Virus record (IMG/VR): IMGVR_UViG_3300021335_002050
Span: 1 to 30,797 of that record
DNA from: a virus
Length of the DNA: 30,797 nucleotides
Strand: one strand, 5' to 3'
The translations under genes were made by a program, and so were the position numbers. Each line of letters opens with the position of its first letter. The stretch's first letter is position 1. Below the pieces are notes generated by a model. That model had not been told where the DNA came from. It made no database searches and saw nothing but the letters and a program-made list of their open reading frames with translations. Below, in pieces: positions 10,045 to 19,117 of the stretch.

Positions 10045-11342
10045 TGAAACCACTGTTTATAATAAGCTGCCCTATTGATACCTACTCAGGTTATGGAGCA
10101 CGTTCCCGAGATTTAGTTAAAGCTATTATTGAGTTAGATAAATATGATGTTAAAGTATTACCCCAAAGGTGGGGTAATACCCCTTGGGGATTTATAGAAG
10201 ACCATAAGGAATGGGAATTTTTACAATCTCATTTATTAACCAACCCTCAATTACCCAAAAAACCTGAAATATGGGCCCAAGTAACAGTACCTAATGAATT
10301 CCAACCAATAGGTAAATTTAATATAGGATTTACAGCAGGTATTGAAACTACAATATGTGCCCCTCAGTGGATTGAAGGGTTAAATAGAATGGATTTAAAC
10401 ATAGTATCCTCAGAACATGCCAAAAATACTTTTATAAATTCTAAATTTGAACAAAAAAATCAACAAACTAATCAAACTTTAGGTACTATTGAATTACAAA
10501 AGCCTGTAGAAGTATTATTTGAAGGAGCAGATTTAGACACATACCTACCTAAAAAGTCAGAATTTGATTTATCTATGGTAAAAGAAGATTTTGCTTACTT
10601 ATTTGTAGGACATTGGATGCAAGGCGATTATGGAGAAGATAGAAAAAATGTAGGATTTATGCTTAAATGTTTTTTTGAGGCATTTAAAAATAAAACTAAA
10701 GTCCCTGCTTTAATCCTAAAAACTTCTAGTGCAGGTGCTTCATATATGGATAGAGAAAGCATTCTCAATAAAGTAGACCAGATAAGAAATAGTGTAGAAG
10801 CTAAAAAACTACCTAATGTTTATCTTATCCATGGTGAGTTATCTAATAAAGAAATAAATGAACTTTACAACCATAAAAAAGTAAAAGCTATGATTTCTCT
10901 CACTAAAGGAGAGGGTTTTGGTAGACCCTTACTTGAATTTAGTTTAATTAAAAAACCTATTATTACTACAAACTGGTCGGGACATTTAGACTTTTTACAT
11001 TCTGATTATGTTACTTTAATTAACGGTGAGTTGAAAAATGTGCACAAAAGTGCCGCAGTTAAAGATATGATATTAGAAGAATCTCATTGGTTTACTCCTA
11101 ATTTTGGTGAAGCTGGCTATTATTTAAGGGATATGTTTGAAAATTATAAACCCTACAAAGAAAAAGCTATAAGACAAGCATACCACAGCAAAACTAATTT
11201 TGATTTTTATCATATGAAGTCTGTTATAGATAATTTTATAAGTCAGTATGCTCCTGAATTTCCTAAACAGGTAAAATTAAAATTACCTAAAATTAAAAAA
11301 ATTGAACTTCCTAAACTGAAAAAGGTAGATAATGCAAAATGA
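10044..11342 (+). CDS. glycosyltransferase, GT-B fold (GT4-like)
   Basis: 432 residues. The N-terminus has PIDTYSGYGARSRDLVKAI, the donor/acceptor cleft loop. VGHWMQGDYGEDRKN begins the second Rossmann domain, and KGEGFGRPLLEFS carries the E-x7-E pair E290 and E298. The last ~25 residues are a K/L/P repeat (KLKLPKIKKIELPKLKK), which could be a basic tether to membrane or DNA. The gene overlaps its neighbours on both sides (TAATG upstream, 11 bases downstream). It is a divergent relative of the preceding enzyme in fold, not a recent duplicate. Confidence 0.87.
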   Translation: MKPLFIISCPIDTYSGYGARSRDLVKAIIELDKYDVKVLPQRWGNTPWGFIEDHKEWEFLQSHLLTNPQLPKKPEIWAQVTVPNEFQPIGKFNIGFTAGIETTICAPQWIEGLNRMDLNIVSSEHAKNTFINSKFEQKNQQTNQTLGTIELQKPVEVLFEGADLDTYLPKKSEFDLSMVKEDFAYLFVGHWMQGDYGEDRKNVGFMLKCFFEAFKNKTKVPALILKTSSAGASYMDRESILNKVDQIRNSVEAKKLPNVYLIHGELSNKEINELYNHKKVKAMISLTKGEGFGRPLLEFSLIKKPIITTNWSGHLDFLHSDYVTLINGELKNVHKSAAVKDMILEESHWFTPNFGEAGYYLRDMFENYKPYKEKAIRQAYHSKTNFDFYHMKSVIDNFISQYAPEFPKQVKLKLPKIKKIELPKLKKVDNAK

Positions 11343-11751
11343 TAAATTAACCGTTTGCTCTAGATGTGGTAGTGATGCTTGTTACCATCAAGAAATGGGT
11401 GCGGATTATGTAATAAAACTATGTTATGGGTGTGGTTTTACAACTAATACTTTAATGCATAGTGAAAGCGAATTCCTCCAAGAACAAATAGAAGTACTCC
11501 CAGAATTATATAAAGACCTAATCTATACAGATTTAGGGGGACTTAAATGGATCCCCTCAGCTACTAACAACCCAGAAAAAGGGATGGTATATGCTGATGG
11601 TTCTGATTCTACAAATTGGAAATGGGCAGCTGTTAAAGCAATTCCGTCTGAAGATAAAACATATAAAATGGATATGAAAAATTTAAAACATTTTAATGAA
11701 CGTGATTATATGGAAGCTTTAGATTATATTGGTATGTTCGAAAAAGAATAA
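11332..11751 (+). CDS. zinc-ribbon protein of unknown function
   Basis: 139 residues. C9-x2-C12 and C31-x2-C34 form an N-terminal zinc ribbon. The rest contains LGGLKWIPSATNNPEKGMVYADG and is not recognised. It lies inside the glycan cluster, overlapping the upstream glycosyltransferase by 11 bases, so it is cotranscribed. Similar small zinc-ribbon proteins occur in T4-like phages without known function. Confidence 0.65.
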   Translation: MQNDKLTVCSRCGSDACYHQEMGADYVIKLCYGCGFTTNTLMHSESEFLQEQIEVLPELYKDLIYTDLGGLKWIPSATNNPEKGMVYADGSDSTNWKWAAVKAIPSEDKTYKMDMKNLKHFNERDYMEALDYIGMFEKE

Positions 11752-11754
11752 ATT

Positions 11755-12381
11755 ATGAAAATAAGTTATGCTATTCCTGTATGTAATGAACATAAGGAAA
11801 TAAAACACCTTTTAGATTATCTTTTTAAAAATAAGAGACAAGAAGATGAGGTAGTGATTCAATGTGATAAAGGTAACACCACCCCTGAGGTATATGAAGT
11901 ATTAAAAGAATATGCTGAATTTAATATACCCTATAAACACATTGAATTTCCTTTAAATAATAACTTTGCTGCTTTTAAAAATAACTTAAAAGATAACTGC
12001 TCTGGGGATTATATCTTTCAAATTGATGCTGATGAGTACCCTGATGAGTATTTAATGCAAACTTTACCTTCTATTATAGAAGATAACCCAGGAGTAGATA
12101 TATTTTGGGTTCCTCGTATTAATACAGTAGAAGGCTTAACCCAGGAACATGTGCAAAAATGGAAATGGGCACTAAATAATCAGGGAAGAATTAATTTCCC
12201 AGATTACCAGTGTCGTGTACTTAAAAATGTTAAAAGGATTAAGTGGAGTAGAAAAGTACATGAAATTTTAATAGGATTTAAAAGTGAAAGTAAATTTCCT
12301 GTTAATGATGAATTTTGTCTCCATCACCCTAAAACTATAGAAAAACAAGAAAAACAAAATAAATTTTATGATACGTTATGA
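11755..12381 (+). CDS. GT2-family glycosyltransferase
   Basis: 208 residues, a compact GT-A domain. The start ISYAIPVCNEHKEI is the first strand and loop of GT2 enzymes. FQIDADEYPD (about 90-99) is the DxD-type metal/NDP-sugar site. Later KWSRKVHEIL fits the acceptor region of enzymes close to SunS/WaaE-type GT2 (inference). No membrane segment, so it acts in the cytoplasm. Overlaps the epimerase by four bases (ATGA). Confidence 0.85.
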   Translation: MKISYAIPVCNEHKEIKHLLDYLFKNKRQEDEVVIQCDKGNTTPEVYEVLKEYAEFNIPYKHIEFPLNNNFAAFKNNLKDNCSGDYIFQIDADEYPDEYLMQTLPSIIEDNPGVDIFWVPRINTVEGLTQEHVQKWKWALNNQGRINFPDYQCRVLKNVKRIKWSRKVHEILIGFKSESKFPVNDEFCLHHPKTIEKQEKQNKFYDTL

Positions 12382-13394
12382 AAAAAATAGATATTAAAAA
12401 AACAGCTCTTATTTTAGGTGGAGGGGGCTTCATAGGAGGACACTTGGCTAAACGTCTTAAAGATGAGGGGTTTTGGGTTCGTGTAGTTGATATTAAAAAC
12501 CAACACGAATTTTGGAATCATGATGACATTTGCCATGAATACGTTTGTGGTGATTTAAGAGACCCTCAGGTAGTAAGTAAAGTAATGTGGGCCCCTAACC
12601 AAACTACTGAAAAAGATAATATTAATTCTTTTGATGAGGTATATCAATTAGCGGCAGATATGGGGGGAGCAGGTTATATTTTCACAGGCGAAAATGATGC
12701 CAATGTAATGCATAATTCCGCTTTAATTAACCTAAACACAGTGTATGAAGCTGCTAAAAAATTAGTAAAACGTATATTCTATAGTTCTTCAGCTTGTATG
12801 TACCCCGAACACAATCAATTAGACCCAAATAACCCTAACTGTGAAGAGTCCAGTGCTTACCCCGCTAACCCAGATTCAGAATATGGCTGGGAAAAATTAT
12901 TTAGCGAGCGTTTATTTTTAGCCTTCAATCGTAATTATGGACTTGATGTTAGAGTAGCCCGCTTTCATAATATTTTTGGCCCTATGGGTACATGGACAGG
13001 AGGGAAAGAAAAAGCCCCTGCAGCTATGTGTAGAAAAGCAGCTGAAAATAGAGTTGAAATAGAAGTATGGGGGGATGGTAAACAGACCCGTTCATTTCTT
13101 TATATTGATGAATGTGTAGAAGCAATACTTCGTTTCATGAGACAAGAAGAATTTCGTGGACCCGTTAATATAGGATCAGAAGAAATGGTTACAATTAATC
13201 AACTAGCCCAAATGGCAATAAACCTTTCAGGTAAGGATCTTTATATTAAAAATGTAGAAGGACCTCTAGGAGTTAGAGGAAGAAATTCGGATAATAAACT
13301 TTTTAAAGAAAAAATGAACTGGGAACCTACCCAACCTCTTTTTGAAGGAATGAAAAAAACTTTTGAATGGATAGATAAACAAGTAAATGGATAA
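12378..13394 (+). CDS. GDP-mannose 3,5-epimerase-like SDR enzyme
   Basis: 338 residues, extended SDR. NAD site GGGGFIGGH at 14-22. AADMGG (92-97), SSACMYPE with C140, YGWEK (Y169, K173), RFHNIFGPMGTW (195-206), GGKEKAPAA (K212) and GVRGRNSDN (298-306) match the plant GDP-mannose 3,5-epimerase block for block; C140 and K212 correspond to its acid/base Cys and Lys. That enzyme converts GDP-D-mannose to GDP-L-galactose (and GDP-L-gulose). It is coupled to a GT2 gene and overlaps the dehydrogenase by 8 bases. Product specificity is inferred from family; the motif match is unusually complete. Confidence 0.88.
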   Translation: MKKIDIKKTALILGGGGFIGGHLAKRLKDEGFWVRVVDIKNQHEFWNHDDICHEYVCGDLRDPQVVSKVMWAPNQTTEKDNINSFDEVYQLAADMGGAGYIFTGENDANVMHNSALINLNTVYEAAKKLVKRIFYSSSACMYPEHNQLDPNNPNCEESSAYPANPDSEYGWEKLFSERLFLAFNRNYGLDVRVARFHNIFGPMGTWTGGKEKAPAAMCRKAAENRVEIEVWGDGKQTRSFLYIDECVEAILRFMRQEEFRGPVNIGSEEMVTINQLAQMAINLSGKDLYIKNVEGPLGVRGRNSDNKLFKEKMNWEPTQPLFEGMKKTFEWIDKQVNG

Positions 13395-14466
13395 AAAAAT
13401 ATCAATAATAGGAGTAGGTAAATTAGGACTTTGTTTAGGTCTTAATTTAGAAACAAAAGGGTATAATGTATTAGGTATTGATGTAAGTGAGCCTTACGTT
13501 GAATTACTTAAAACTAAAACCCTTAAATCTAGTGAACCTTCTGTAGAAGAATTACTCCAAAATAGTTCTAACATTGAATTCACAACTGATTTAACTCGAG
13601 CAATAGAATCAGACACTATTTTTGTAGTAGTAGCTACCCCATCTACTCTAGAGTGGAAGTATGATCATACCCAAGTTGAACAAGTAGCTAATGAACTCAT
13701 AAAATTAGGTAAACAACCCATCAGAAAAGATTTAGTAATCAATTGTACTACTTTCCCTGGTTATTGTGATACCCTACATGAAAAGCTTAAGGAATATAAT
13801 TATTATGTTTCATATAATCCTGAATTCATTGCCCAAGGTACTATCATTAAAGATCAATTAAATTGTGATAGTGTTTTAATTGGTGAAGCTGATAAGATTG
13901 CGGGTGACAAAGTAGAAGCTATTTACAAAGATTTATGCGAATCAGATCCATATTATAATAGAATGTCTTGTACTGAAGCTGAATTAGTTAAGTTAGCTAC
14001 TAATTGTTTTTTGACTACTAAAATTAGCTTTGCTAATATGGTAGGAGATATAGCTAACAGATTAGAATGTAATGCAGATGTTGTATTAGAAGCTATAGGA
14101 ACTGATTCAAGAATAGGATCTAAGTATATTAAACCTGGATTTGGGTTTGGGGGCCCATGTTTCCCTAGGGATAATAGAGCACTAGCCAAATGTGGTGAAG
14201 AATTAGGTATAGATGCTGTTGTTTCCAAAGCCACAGATGAAATGAATGAAAAACATCTTGAGTACCAAATTGAGGATTTTGTAAAAGCTAATCCTGATAA
14301 GACTAAAGTAGTAGAGATAGAATATGTTACTTATAAAAAAGATAGTGTCTTATTAGAAGAATCTCAACAACTCAAATTTGCCCTTAAATTAAAGGAGCTA
14401 GGCTACACCATTAAAATAGGAGACCAGAGAAAAGAAGTATTAAACCAACTAAAAGATTTATTATGA
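13387..14466 (+). CDS. nucleotide-sugar 6-dehydrogenase (UDP-glucose/GDP-mannose type)
   Basis: 359 residues, shorter than the usual 390-440 because the C-terminal sugar-binding domain is reduced. NAD site IIGVGKLGLCLG (7-18). NPEFIAQGT (144-152), the Lys of TTKISFAN (K212), and GFGFGGPCFPRD with catalytic C258 are all present. It would oxidise a hexose C6 twice with 2 NAD+ to give a uronic acid donor such as UDP-glucuronate. The shortened third domain leaves the substrate open. It is embedded between an NAD-using epimerase and an NAD synthetase gene (ATGA overlap), so cofactor use is a common theme here. Confidence 0.9.
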   Translation: MDKKISIIGVGKLGLCLGLNLETKGYNVLGIDVSEPYVELLKTKTLKSSEPSVEELLQNSSNIEFTTDLTRAIESDTIFVVVATPSTLEWKYDHTQVEQVANELIKLGKQPIRKDLVINCTTFPGYCDTLHEKLKEYNYYVSYNPEFIAQGTIIKDQLNCDSVLIGEADKIAGDKVEAIYKDLCESDPYYNRMSCTEAELVKLATNCFLTTKISFANMVGDIANRLECNADVVLEAIGTDSRIGSKYIKPGFGFGGPCFPRDNRALAKCGEELGIDAVVSKATDEMNEKHLEYQIEDFVKANPDKTKVVEIEYVTYKKDSVLLEESQQLKFALKLKELGYTIKIGDQRKEVLNQLKDLL

Positions 14467-15203
14467 ATTTAAAACATAAAATAAGTAATTGGTTAGATGA
14501 GTATCTAACTTCCAATAAACTAGACACTTTTATAATAGGAGTAAGTGGGGGAATAGATTCAGCAGTTACATCTACTTTATGTGCTCTTACGGGCAAACCT
14601 ACAATAGTAGTAAGCATGCCTATCCATCAAGCCCCTAATCAACTTCAAAGAGCCCACAATCATATTAATTGGTTAAAAGAAAATTTTGACAATGTTTCTA
14701 GTGCAGAATATGATTTAACTCCTGTGTTTGAAACTTTCAAATCTTTATTTAACAACAATGATTTGCTAGCATTAGCTAACTCCAGAGCTAGGCTTAGAAT
14801 GACTACCTTATACCAAGTGGCTACTGAAAATAAAGGAATAGTAGTTGGAACTGGTAATAAAGTAGAAGATTTTGGGGTTGGTTTTTATACTAAGTATGGA
14901 GATGGGGGTGTTGACATTTCCCCTATTGCTGATTTAACCAAAACTGAAGTTAGAGAATTAGCTAAGCAAATGGGAGTTATCAATGAAATTATTATAGCTC
15001 CTCCTACCGATGGACTTTGGGGTGATGATCGAACTGATGAAGACCAAATAGGAGCTTCGTATGAAGAACTTGAATGGGCTATGGAATTTAGCGATGATCC
15101 TTCTACTTTAACTGGAAGGGAAAAAGAAGTATATTATATTTATACTAATTTTAATAACAAAAATAAGCATAAAATGCTTCCTATTCCCATTTTTAAAAAC
15201 TAA
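14463..15203 (+). CDS. nadE: ammonia-dependent NAD(+) synthetase (NadE-like)
   Basis: 246 residues, close to single-domain NadE (about 250-275) and lacking a glutaminase domain. The PP-loop SGGIDSA (28-34) binds ATP. VVGTGNKVEDFGVGFYTKYGDGG and ISPIADLTKTEVRELA follow the family pattern, as does PPTDGLWGDDRTDEDQIG near the C-terminus. It would make NAD+ from nicotinate adenine dinucleotide, ATP and ammonia. Its stop-start overlap with the dehydrogenase suggests cofactor supply for the sugar enzymes, but it could also restore NAD+ during host defence by NAD depletion. A different amidotransfer role cannot be excluded. Confidence 0.85.
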   Translation: MNLKHKISNWLDEYLTSNKLDTFIIGVSGGIDSAVTSTLCALTGKPTIVVSMPIHQAPNQLQRAHNHINWLKENFDNVSSAEYDLTPVFETFKSLFNNNDLLALANSRARLRMTTLYQVATENKGIVVGTGNKVEDFGVGFYTKYGDGGVDISPIADLTKTEVRELAKQMGVINEIIIAPPTDGLWGDDRTDEDQIGASYEELEWAMEFSDDPSTLTGREKEVYYIYTNFNNKNKHKMLPIPIFKN

Positions 15204-15215
15204 AAAATTACTTTC

Positions 15216-15824
15216 ATGGAAAAAATAATAAACAACTATTCAGGAGCTTGTATGCAAGATGTGTTTGCTTCTGTAGTTACTAATCATTCCACAACAGGAT
15301 TTGTAGTAGATATAGGATGTCAAGGCCCCGGAAAAGGAAATAATTCTACTCTATTTTTAGAAAAAGGATGGGAAGGTGTAGGAGCAGATATACAGGACTA
15401 TCAGTCTTCATGGACTTCTTACCCAAATTATAAATTTTATAAAATAGATACTACAGTAAAAAGTAATGTAGATTTGCTTTTTGAAACGTGTCCTGATATT
15501 ATAGATTTTTTATCGTTAGATGTTGATGGAGCAAGTTTATCAACATTACAAAATATAGATTTAGACAAATTCAAATTTAAGTGCATTTGCATAGAACATG
15601 ACTACTATGCAAACGGGGAAAGTCTTAGAGCTCCACAAAGAGAAATCTTAGAAAAAAAGTATACCCGTGTAATTCAAACTGCTGCTGAAGATTGGTATGT
15701 TGATTTTTCTTTATTAAGTGATGAAACTATCCAACTTTTATCTGACATTCCACCACATCATGAAATCACAGAAAGTGAGATGCATAATATTCCTACATGG
15801 TTAAATGTAGAAGCCAAATACTAA
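15216..15824 (+). CDS. FkbM-like SAM-dependent methyltransferase
   Basis: 202 residues. GFVVDIGCQGPGKGNNSTLFLEKGWEGVGADIQ (about 28-60) is the SAM-binding strand-loop and acidic residue. DFLSLDVDGASLSTL (about 104-118) is the FkbM-type DxDG motif, followed by CICIEHDYY. These enzymes often O-methylate sugars. No membrane part. It is 12 nt after the NadE gene and 10 nt before another FkbM gene. The acceptor is presumably a sugar of the glycan made by the cluster. Confidence 0.75.
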   Translation: MEKIINNYSGACMQDVFASVVTNHSTTGFVVDIGCQGPGKGNNSTLFLEKGWEGVGADIQDYQSSWTSYPNYKFYKIDTTVKSNVDLLFETCPDIIDFLSLDVDGASLSTLQNIDLDKFKFKCICIEHDYYANGESLRAPQREILEKKYTRVIQTAAEDWYVDFSLLSDETIQLLSDIPPHHEITESEMHNIPTWLNVEAKY

Positions 15825-15834
15825 TTTTTAAACA

Positions 15835-16452
15835 ATGAAGCAATATATAATAGATGTAGGAACTTCACATAATGCCCCAAGAGGGATTGCTCTAAAAAAA
15901 GAGTATGGATACCCTGTTATTTTTATAGAACCTAATATAGAAGCTTTAAACCAAGTCCCATCAGACCCAAATGATATTAAAGTAAATGCTGCTATTACTT
16001 CATATGACGGTACAATAGAATTTAACTACTATCAAGAAGGTACTCATTCTGTTTTAAAAACTAATTTAAATGAGATTAGTAAGTATATAGATGGGTATAG
16101 TGGAACTAATGCTAAGATTAAAGATTGGACCGCTTGGAAAACCGAAGAAGTAACTTGTTATAAATTAAGTACTTTAATAAACAAATTTAATGTAAGTGAA
16201 GTAGTTTACTTAAAAATTGATACTCAAGGGCATGATTTTGAAGTTATAAAAAGTTTAGAAGATAAAATAAACAAAGTTAGGTATATAGAATGTGAGGTCC
16301 AAATTACGGACTTTGAAGTTTATCAAAAACAATCCAATAAAACAGAGTTAGTAAATTTTCTTTTAAGTAAAAATTTTAAGTTAATACATACTGATAGTCA
16401 AACTTTTGGACAAGAAGAAAATTTAATTTTTGAAAACCAAAATTATGAATAA
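15835..16452 (+). CDS. FkbM-family methyltransferase
   Basis: 205 residues. IIDVGTSHNAPRG (4-16) and VIFIEPN (28-34) form the SAM pocket. VVYLKIDTQGHDFEVIKSL (about 123-141) is the classic FkbM KxDxQGxE/D-type motif and RYIECEVQ follows. Likely sugar O-methyltransferase. It is a different subgroup from the neighbour at 15216: the second motif reads KIDTQGHD, not SLDVDGAS. The last 8 bases overlap the next gene's preferred ATG at 16445. Confidence 0.85.
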   Translation: MKQYIIDVGTSHNAPRGIALKKEYGYPVIFIEPNIEALNQVPSDPNDIKVNAAITSYDGTIEFNYYQEGTHSVLKTNLNEISKYIDGYSGTNAKIKDWTAWKTEEVTCYKLSTLINKFNVSEVVYLKIDTQGHDFEVIKSLEDKINKVRYIECEVQITDFEVYQKQSNKTELVNFLLSKNFKLIHTDSQTFGQEENLIFENQNYE

Positions 16453-17254
16453 CATACATTTCACAACCAACTCAGACGGGAAAGGAACTGAAGGGATAGG
16501 GGCTATGGTTCAATATCAAATTTGGTGTTTTGTATTATCTAAATTATTTGCTACAAATTTTTATTTTACAGGATTCAAAAATTTACAACACTACCAATAT
16601 TTTGATATTGCTCCTGCTGAATGGGATGAAAATATTACTAAGTTTTTTAATTTTCCTTTATCTGAATCTTTAAATCATTCTGAAATTCTCTTTTCAACTA
16701 TTGAGGGGGATCTAGAAAATTTTATACAAAAAAATAAAGATTTTATTATTAATTTTCACCAAAATCATCTTATGCAATTTGCTGATGAATACATTAATCA
16801 ACCTGAAGTGCAAACTATTTTAAAAACTTTAGGTAAAAATCTTTTTTTGGATGAAAAATTAAAATATTTTAGTAAAGAAAAAAATAATATAGCAATCCAT
16901 ATAAGAAAATATACTCAAACTGATTGTGATTTAAATCCTAGAAGAGAGTATTTTGATAATTCCAAAAAGTCATATTATATTGATTTAATTAATTCTCTAT
17001 CTGAAAATAATACCCATTTTCACGTTTACTCTCAAGGTAGTGAAAGTGATTTTGATTTTTTATCTCAAAAAAATATTACATTACACATTGAAGAAAATCC
17101 TATAGTATCCCTTTATCATATGATTAATTCTGATATACTAATAACAGCTAATAGTTCATTTAGTTATGTAGCTCACTTATTGGGAAATCATTCAAAATGT
17201 TATGTTAGAGATACTTTTTTTCACCAATGGCACAATAGCTGTATAAAACTATGA
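16445..17254 (+). CDS. fucosyltransferase-like glycosyltransferase (GT11-like)
   Basis: 269 residues from the ATG at 16445; an upstream ATG at 16430 would overlap the preceding gene more deeply. GIGAMVQYQIWCFVLSKL resembles the N-terminal GNQ-x-FQYA helix of GT11 enzymes. AIHIRKYTQTD (about 148-158) stands where HIRRGD binds GDP-sugar. TANSSFSYVAHLLG near the C-terminus corresponds to the SNSSFSWWGA motif. The motifs are all degenerate relative to the next gene, so it is a diverged member. It overlaps that gene by four bases. Confidence 0.68.
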   Translation: MNNIHFTTNSDGKGTEGIGAMVQYQIWCFVLSKLFATNFYFTGFKNLQHYQYFDIAPAEWDENITKFFNFPLSESLNHSEILFSTIEGDLENFIQKNKDFIINFHQNHLMQFADEYINQPEVQTILKTLGKNLFLDEKLKYFSKEKNNIAIHIRKYTQTDCDLNPRREYFDNSKKSYYIDLINSLSENNTHFHVYSQGSESDFDFLSQKNITLHIEENPIVSLYHMINSDILITANSSFSYVAHLLGNHSKCYVRDTFFHQWHNSCIKL

Positions 17255-18081
17255 TTACAAATTTAGAAATAGGTTACAATGGACGATTAGGTAACCAAAT
17301 GTTCCAGTATGCTGTGTGTTATGCTGTAGCTAAAAAATTAAACACACAATTCTCTATTTTAAACCAGAATAGCAAACATACCAAATCTGATGGGTGTTTT
17401 GATTTTGCTAATAACCAGTGGATTGCTTATAGGTTAAAAATGTATGACTGCTTTAACATAACAGCCCCTCAAGTTGGTAGCATACCTATCACTAATACTT
17501 TCCAAGAACCCCACTTCCATTATAGTGACACTATAAATTCAGTACAGGATAATACCTCTATCCAAGGTTATTACCAGTCTGAGAAATATTTTTTGGATTG
17601 TAAAGAAGATATTTTAAAAGAATTTACGTTTAAAAATGAAATTTTAAATGCCTCTCTATCTTTTTTAAAAGATAATTTTAATTCCAATCCTATTGTAGCA
17701 GTTCACATAAGGAGAGGGGATAATATTCACAGTAATCCTACATTTCCTCCTATTAGTATGGAATATATCCAACAAGCCCTTAATGAATTTACTGACCAAG
17801 AATATAATTTTTTAATTTTATCAGATGATATCCCTTATTGTAAGGAAGTGTTCCCTGAGGGAGGAAACATCAAATTTAGCTCAGGTGATAGTGATTTAAT
17901 AGATTTGTGTTTAATGACTTTAGCAGACCATAATATTATTTCTAATAGCTCTTATTCTTGGTGGGGGGCTTACCTAAATTCCAATTCTAATAAAAAAGTA
18001 ATTGCTCCGAGTAATTGGTTTAAAGATAAAATTAATATGAATACTAAGGATTTGATTCCTGATAACTGGAAAATTATATAA
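17251..18081 (+). CDS. alpha-1,2-fucosyltransferase family GT11
   Basis: 276 residues, full length for the family. GRLGNQMFQYA (11-21), HIRRGD (152-157), SNSSYSWWGAYL (231-242) and APSNWF (252-257) are the textbook GT11 motifs; HIRRGD holds the donor phosphate. It should transfer L-fucose, or a close analogue such as L-galactose, from its GDP form in an alpha-1,2 bond. No GDP-fucose synthesis genes (gmd, fcl) are in the window, but a GDP-mannose 3,5-epimerase homologue is (12378), so GDP-L-galactose, which is 6-hydroxy-fucose, is a candidate donor. Confidence 0.93.
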   Translation: MITNLEIGYNGRLGNQMFQYAVCYAVAKKLNTQFSILNQNSKHTKSDGCFDFANNQWIAYRLKMYDCFNITAPQVGSIPITNTFQEPHFHYSDTINSVQDNTSIQGYYQSEKYFLDCKEDILKEFTFKNEILNASLSFLKDNFNSNPIVAVHIRRGDNIHSNPTFPPISMEYIQQALNEFTDQEYNFLILSDDIPYCKEVFPEGGNIKFSSGDSDLIDLCLMTLADHNIISNSSYSWWGAYLNSNSNKKVIAPSNWFKDKINMNTKDLIPDNWKII

Positions 18082-18082
18082 A

Positions 18083-19117
18083 ATGAATATTTTAATCACT
18101 GGGGCTGGAGGCCTCATAGGTTCTGAAGCTGTAGAATTTTTTTGTAAAGAAAAACATCAAGTATACGGTATAGAAAATAACCAACGTCAAGTATTTTTTG
18201 GGGAAAAAGGTAGTACTTTATCTAGATTGTCCCAATTAGAGTCTTTAGGGAATTTTACCAATTTCCAAATAGACATACGGGATAAACCATCAGTTTTAGA
18301 CTTATTTAAGAATATTAAATTTGATGTTGTTATCCATACAGCAGCACAACCTTCACATGATAAAGCTGCAGATATCCCTTTTGCTGACTTTGAAACTAAT
18401 GCTAATGGAACTCTCCATTTATTAGAAGCAGTAAGACAAACTAATAAAGAATGTGTATTTGTTCATATGTCTACTAATAAAGTCTATGGGGATAGACCTA
18501 ATACTTTAAATTTAGTAGAAACTGACACTCGCTTTGATTATGCTGACCCTAAGTACCAAAATGGTATTAATGAATATTTTAGTATAGACCAATCTAAACA
18601 TAGTTTATTTGGTGCTAGTAAAGTAGCTGCTGATATTCTAGTACAAGAATATGGGAGGTATTTTGATATTCCTTCTTGTGTTTTAAGAGGGGGGTGTTTA
18701 ACCGGAGAAAATCACAGTGGAGTTGAGTTACATGGATTTTTAAACTATTTAGGTAAATGCAACGTCCAAGAGGTAAAATATAAGATATTTGGCTACAAGG
18801 GAAAACAAGTTAGGGATAATATACACTCATCTGATGTTGTACAATTTATAAATCTATTTATACAAAACCCTAGAGTAGCAGAAGTATACAATTTAGGGGG
18901 AGGAAAAGAAAACAGCTGTTCAATTCTTGAAGCGTTTGAGCTAGCCCAAGAAATCTCAGGTAAAAAAATGGTTTATGAGTATGTAAATGAAAATCGTATA
19001 GGAGATCACATTTGTTATTACAGTGATTTATCTAAAATGAAATCCCATTACCCTGAGTTTGGTATAACTAAAGACCTACATTATATTCTACATAATATAA
19101 TAACCAGTTATGAGTGA
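18083..19117 (+). CDS. NAD-dependent SDR epimerase, CDP-paratose 2-epimerase-like
   Basis: 344 residues. GAGGLIG (7-13) binds NAD. MSTNKVYGD (129-137), SLFGASKVAAD (174-184), RGGCLTGENHSG, LHGFLNYLGKC and FGYKGKQVRDNIH match the CDP-tyvelose/paratose 2-epimerase-like family. The usual YxxxK active-site Tyr is Phe here (F176-x3-K180), which I recall in this subgroup but cannot verify. The real reaction may be a C2 epimerisation of an NDP-sugar; the nucleotide is uncertain. It starts one base after the GT11 stop and overlaps the next gene by 8 bases. Confidence 0.8.
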   Translation: MNILITGAGGLIGSEAVEFFCKEKHQVYGIENNQRQVFFGEKGSTLSRLSQLESLGNFTNFQIDIRDKPSVLDLFKNIKFDVVIHTAAQPSHDKAADIPFADFETNANGTLHLLEAVRQTNKECVFVHMSTNKVYGDRPNTLNLVETDTRFDYADPKYQNGINEYFSIDQSKHSLFGASKVAADILVQEYGRYFDIPSCVLRGGCLTGENHSGVELHGFLNYLGKCNVQEVKYKIFGYKGKQVRDNIHSSDVVQFINLFIQNPRVAEVYNLGGGKENSCSILEAFELAQEISGKKMVYEYVNENRIGDHICYYSDLSKMKSHYPEFGITKDLHYILHNIITSYE

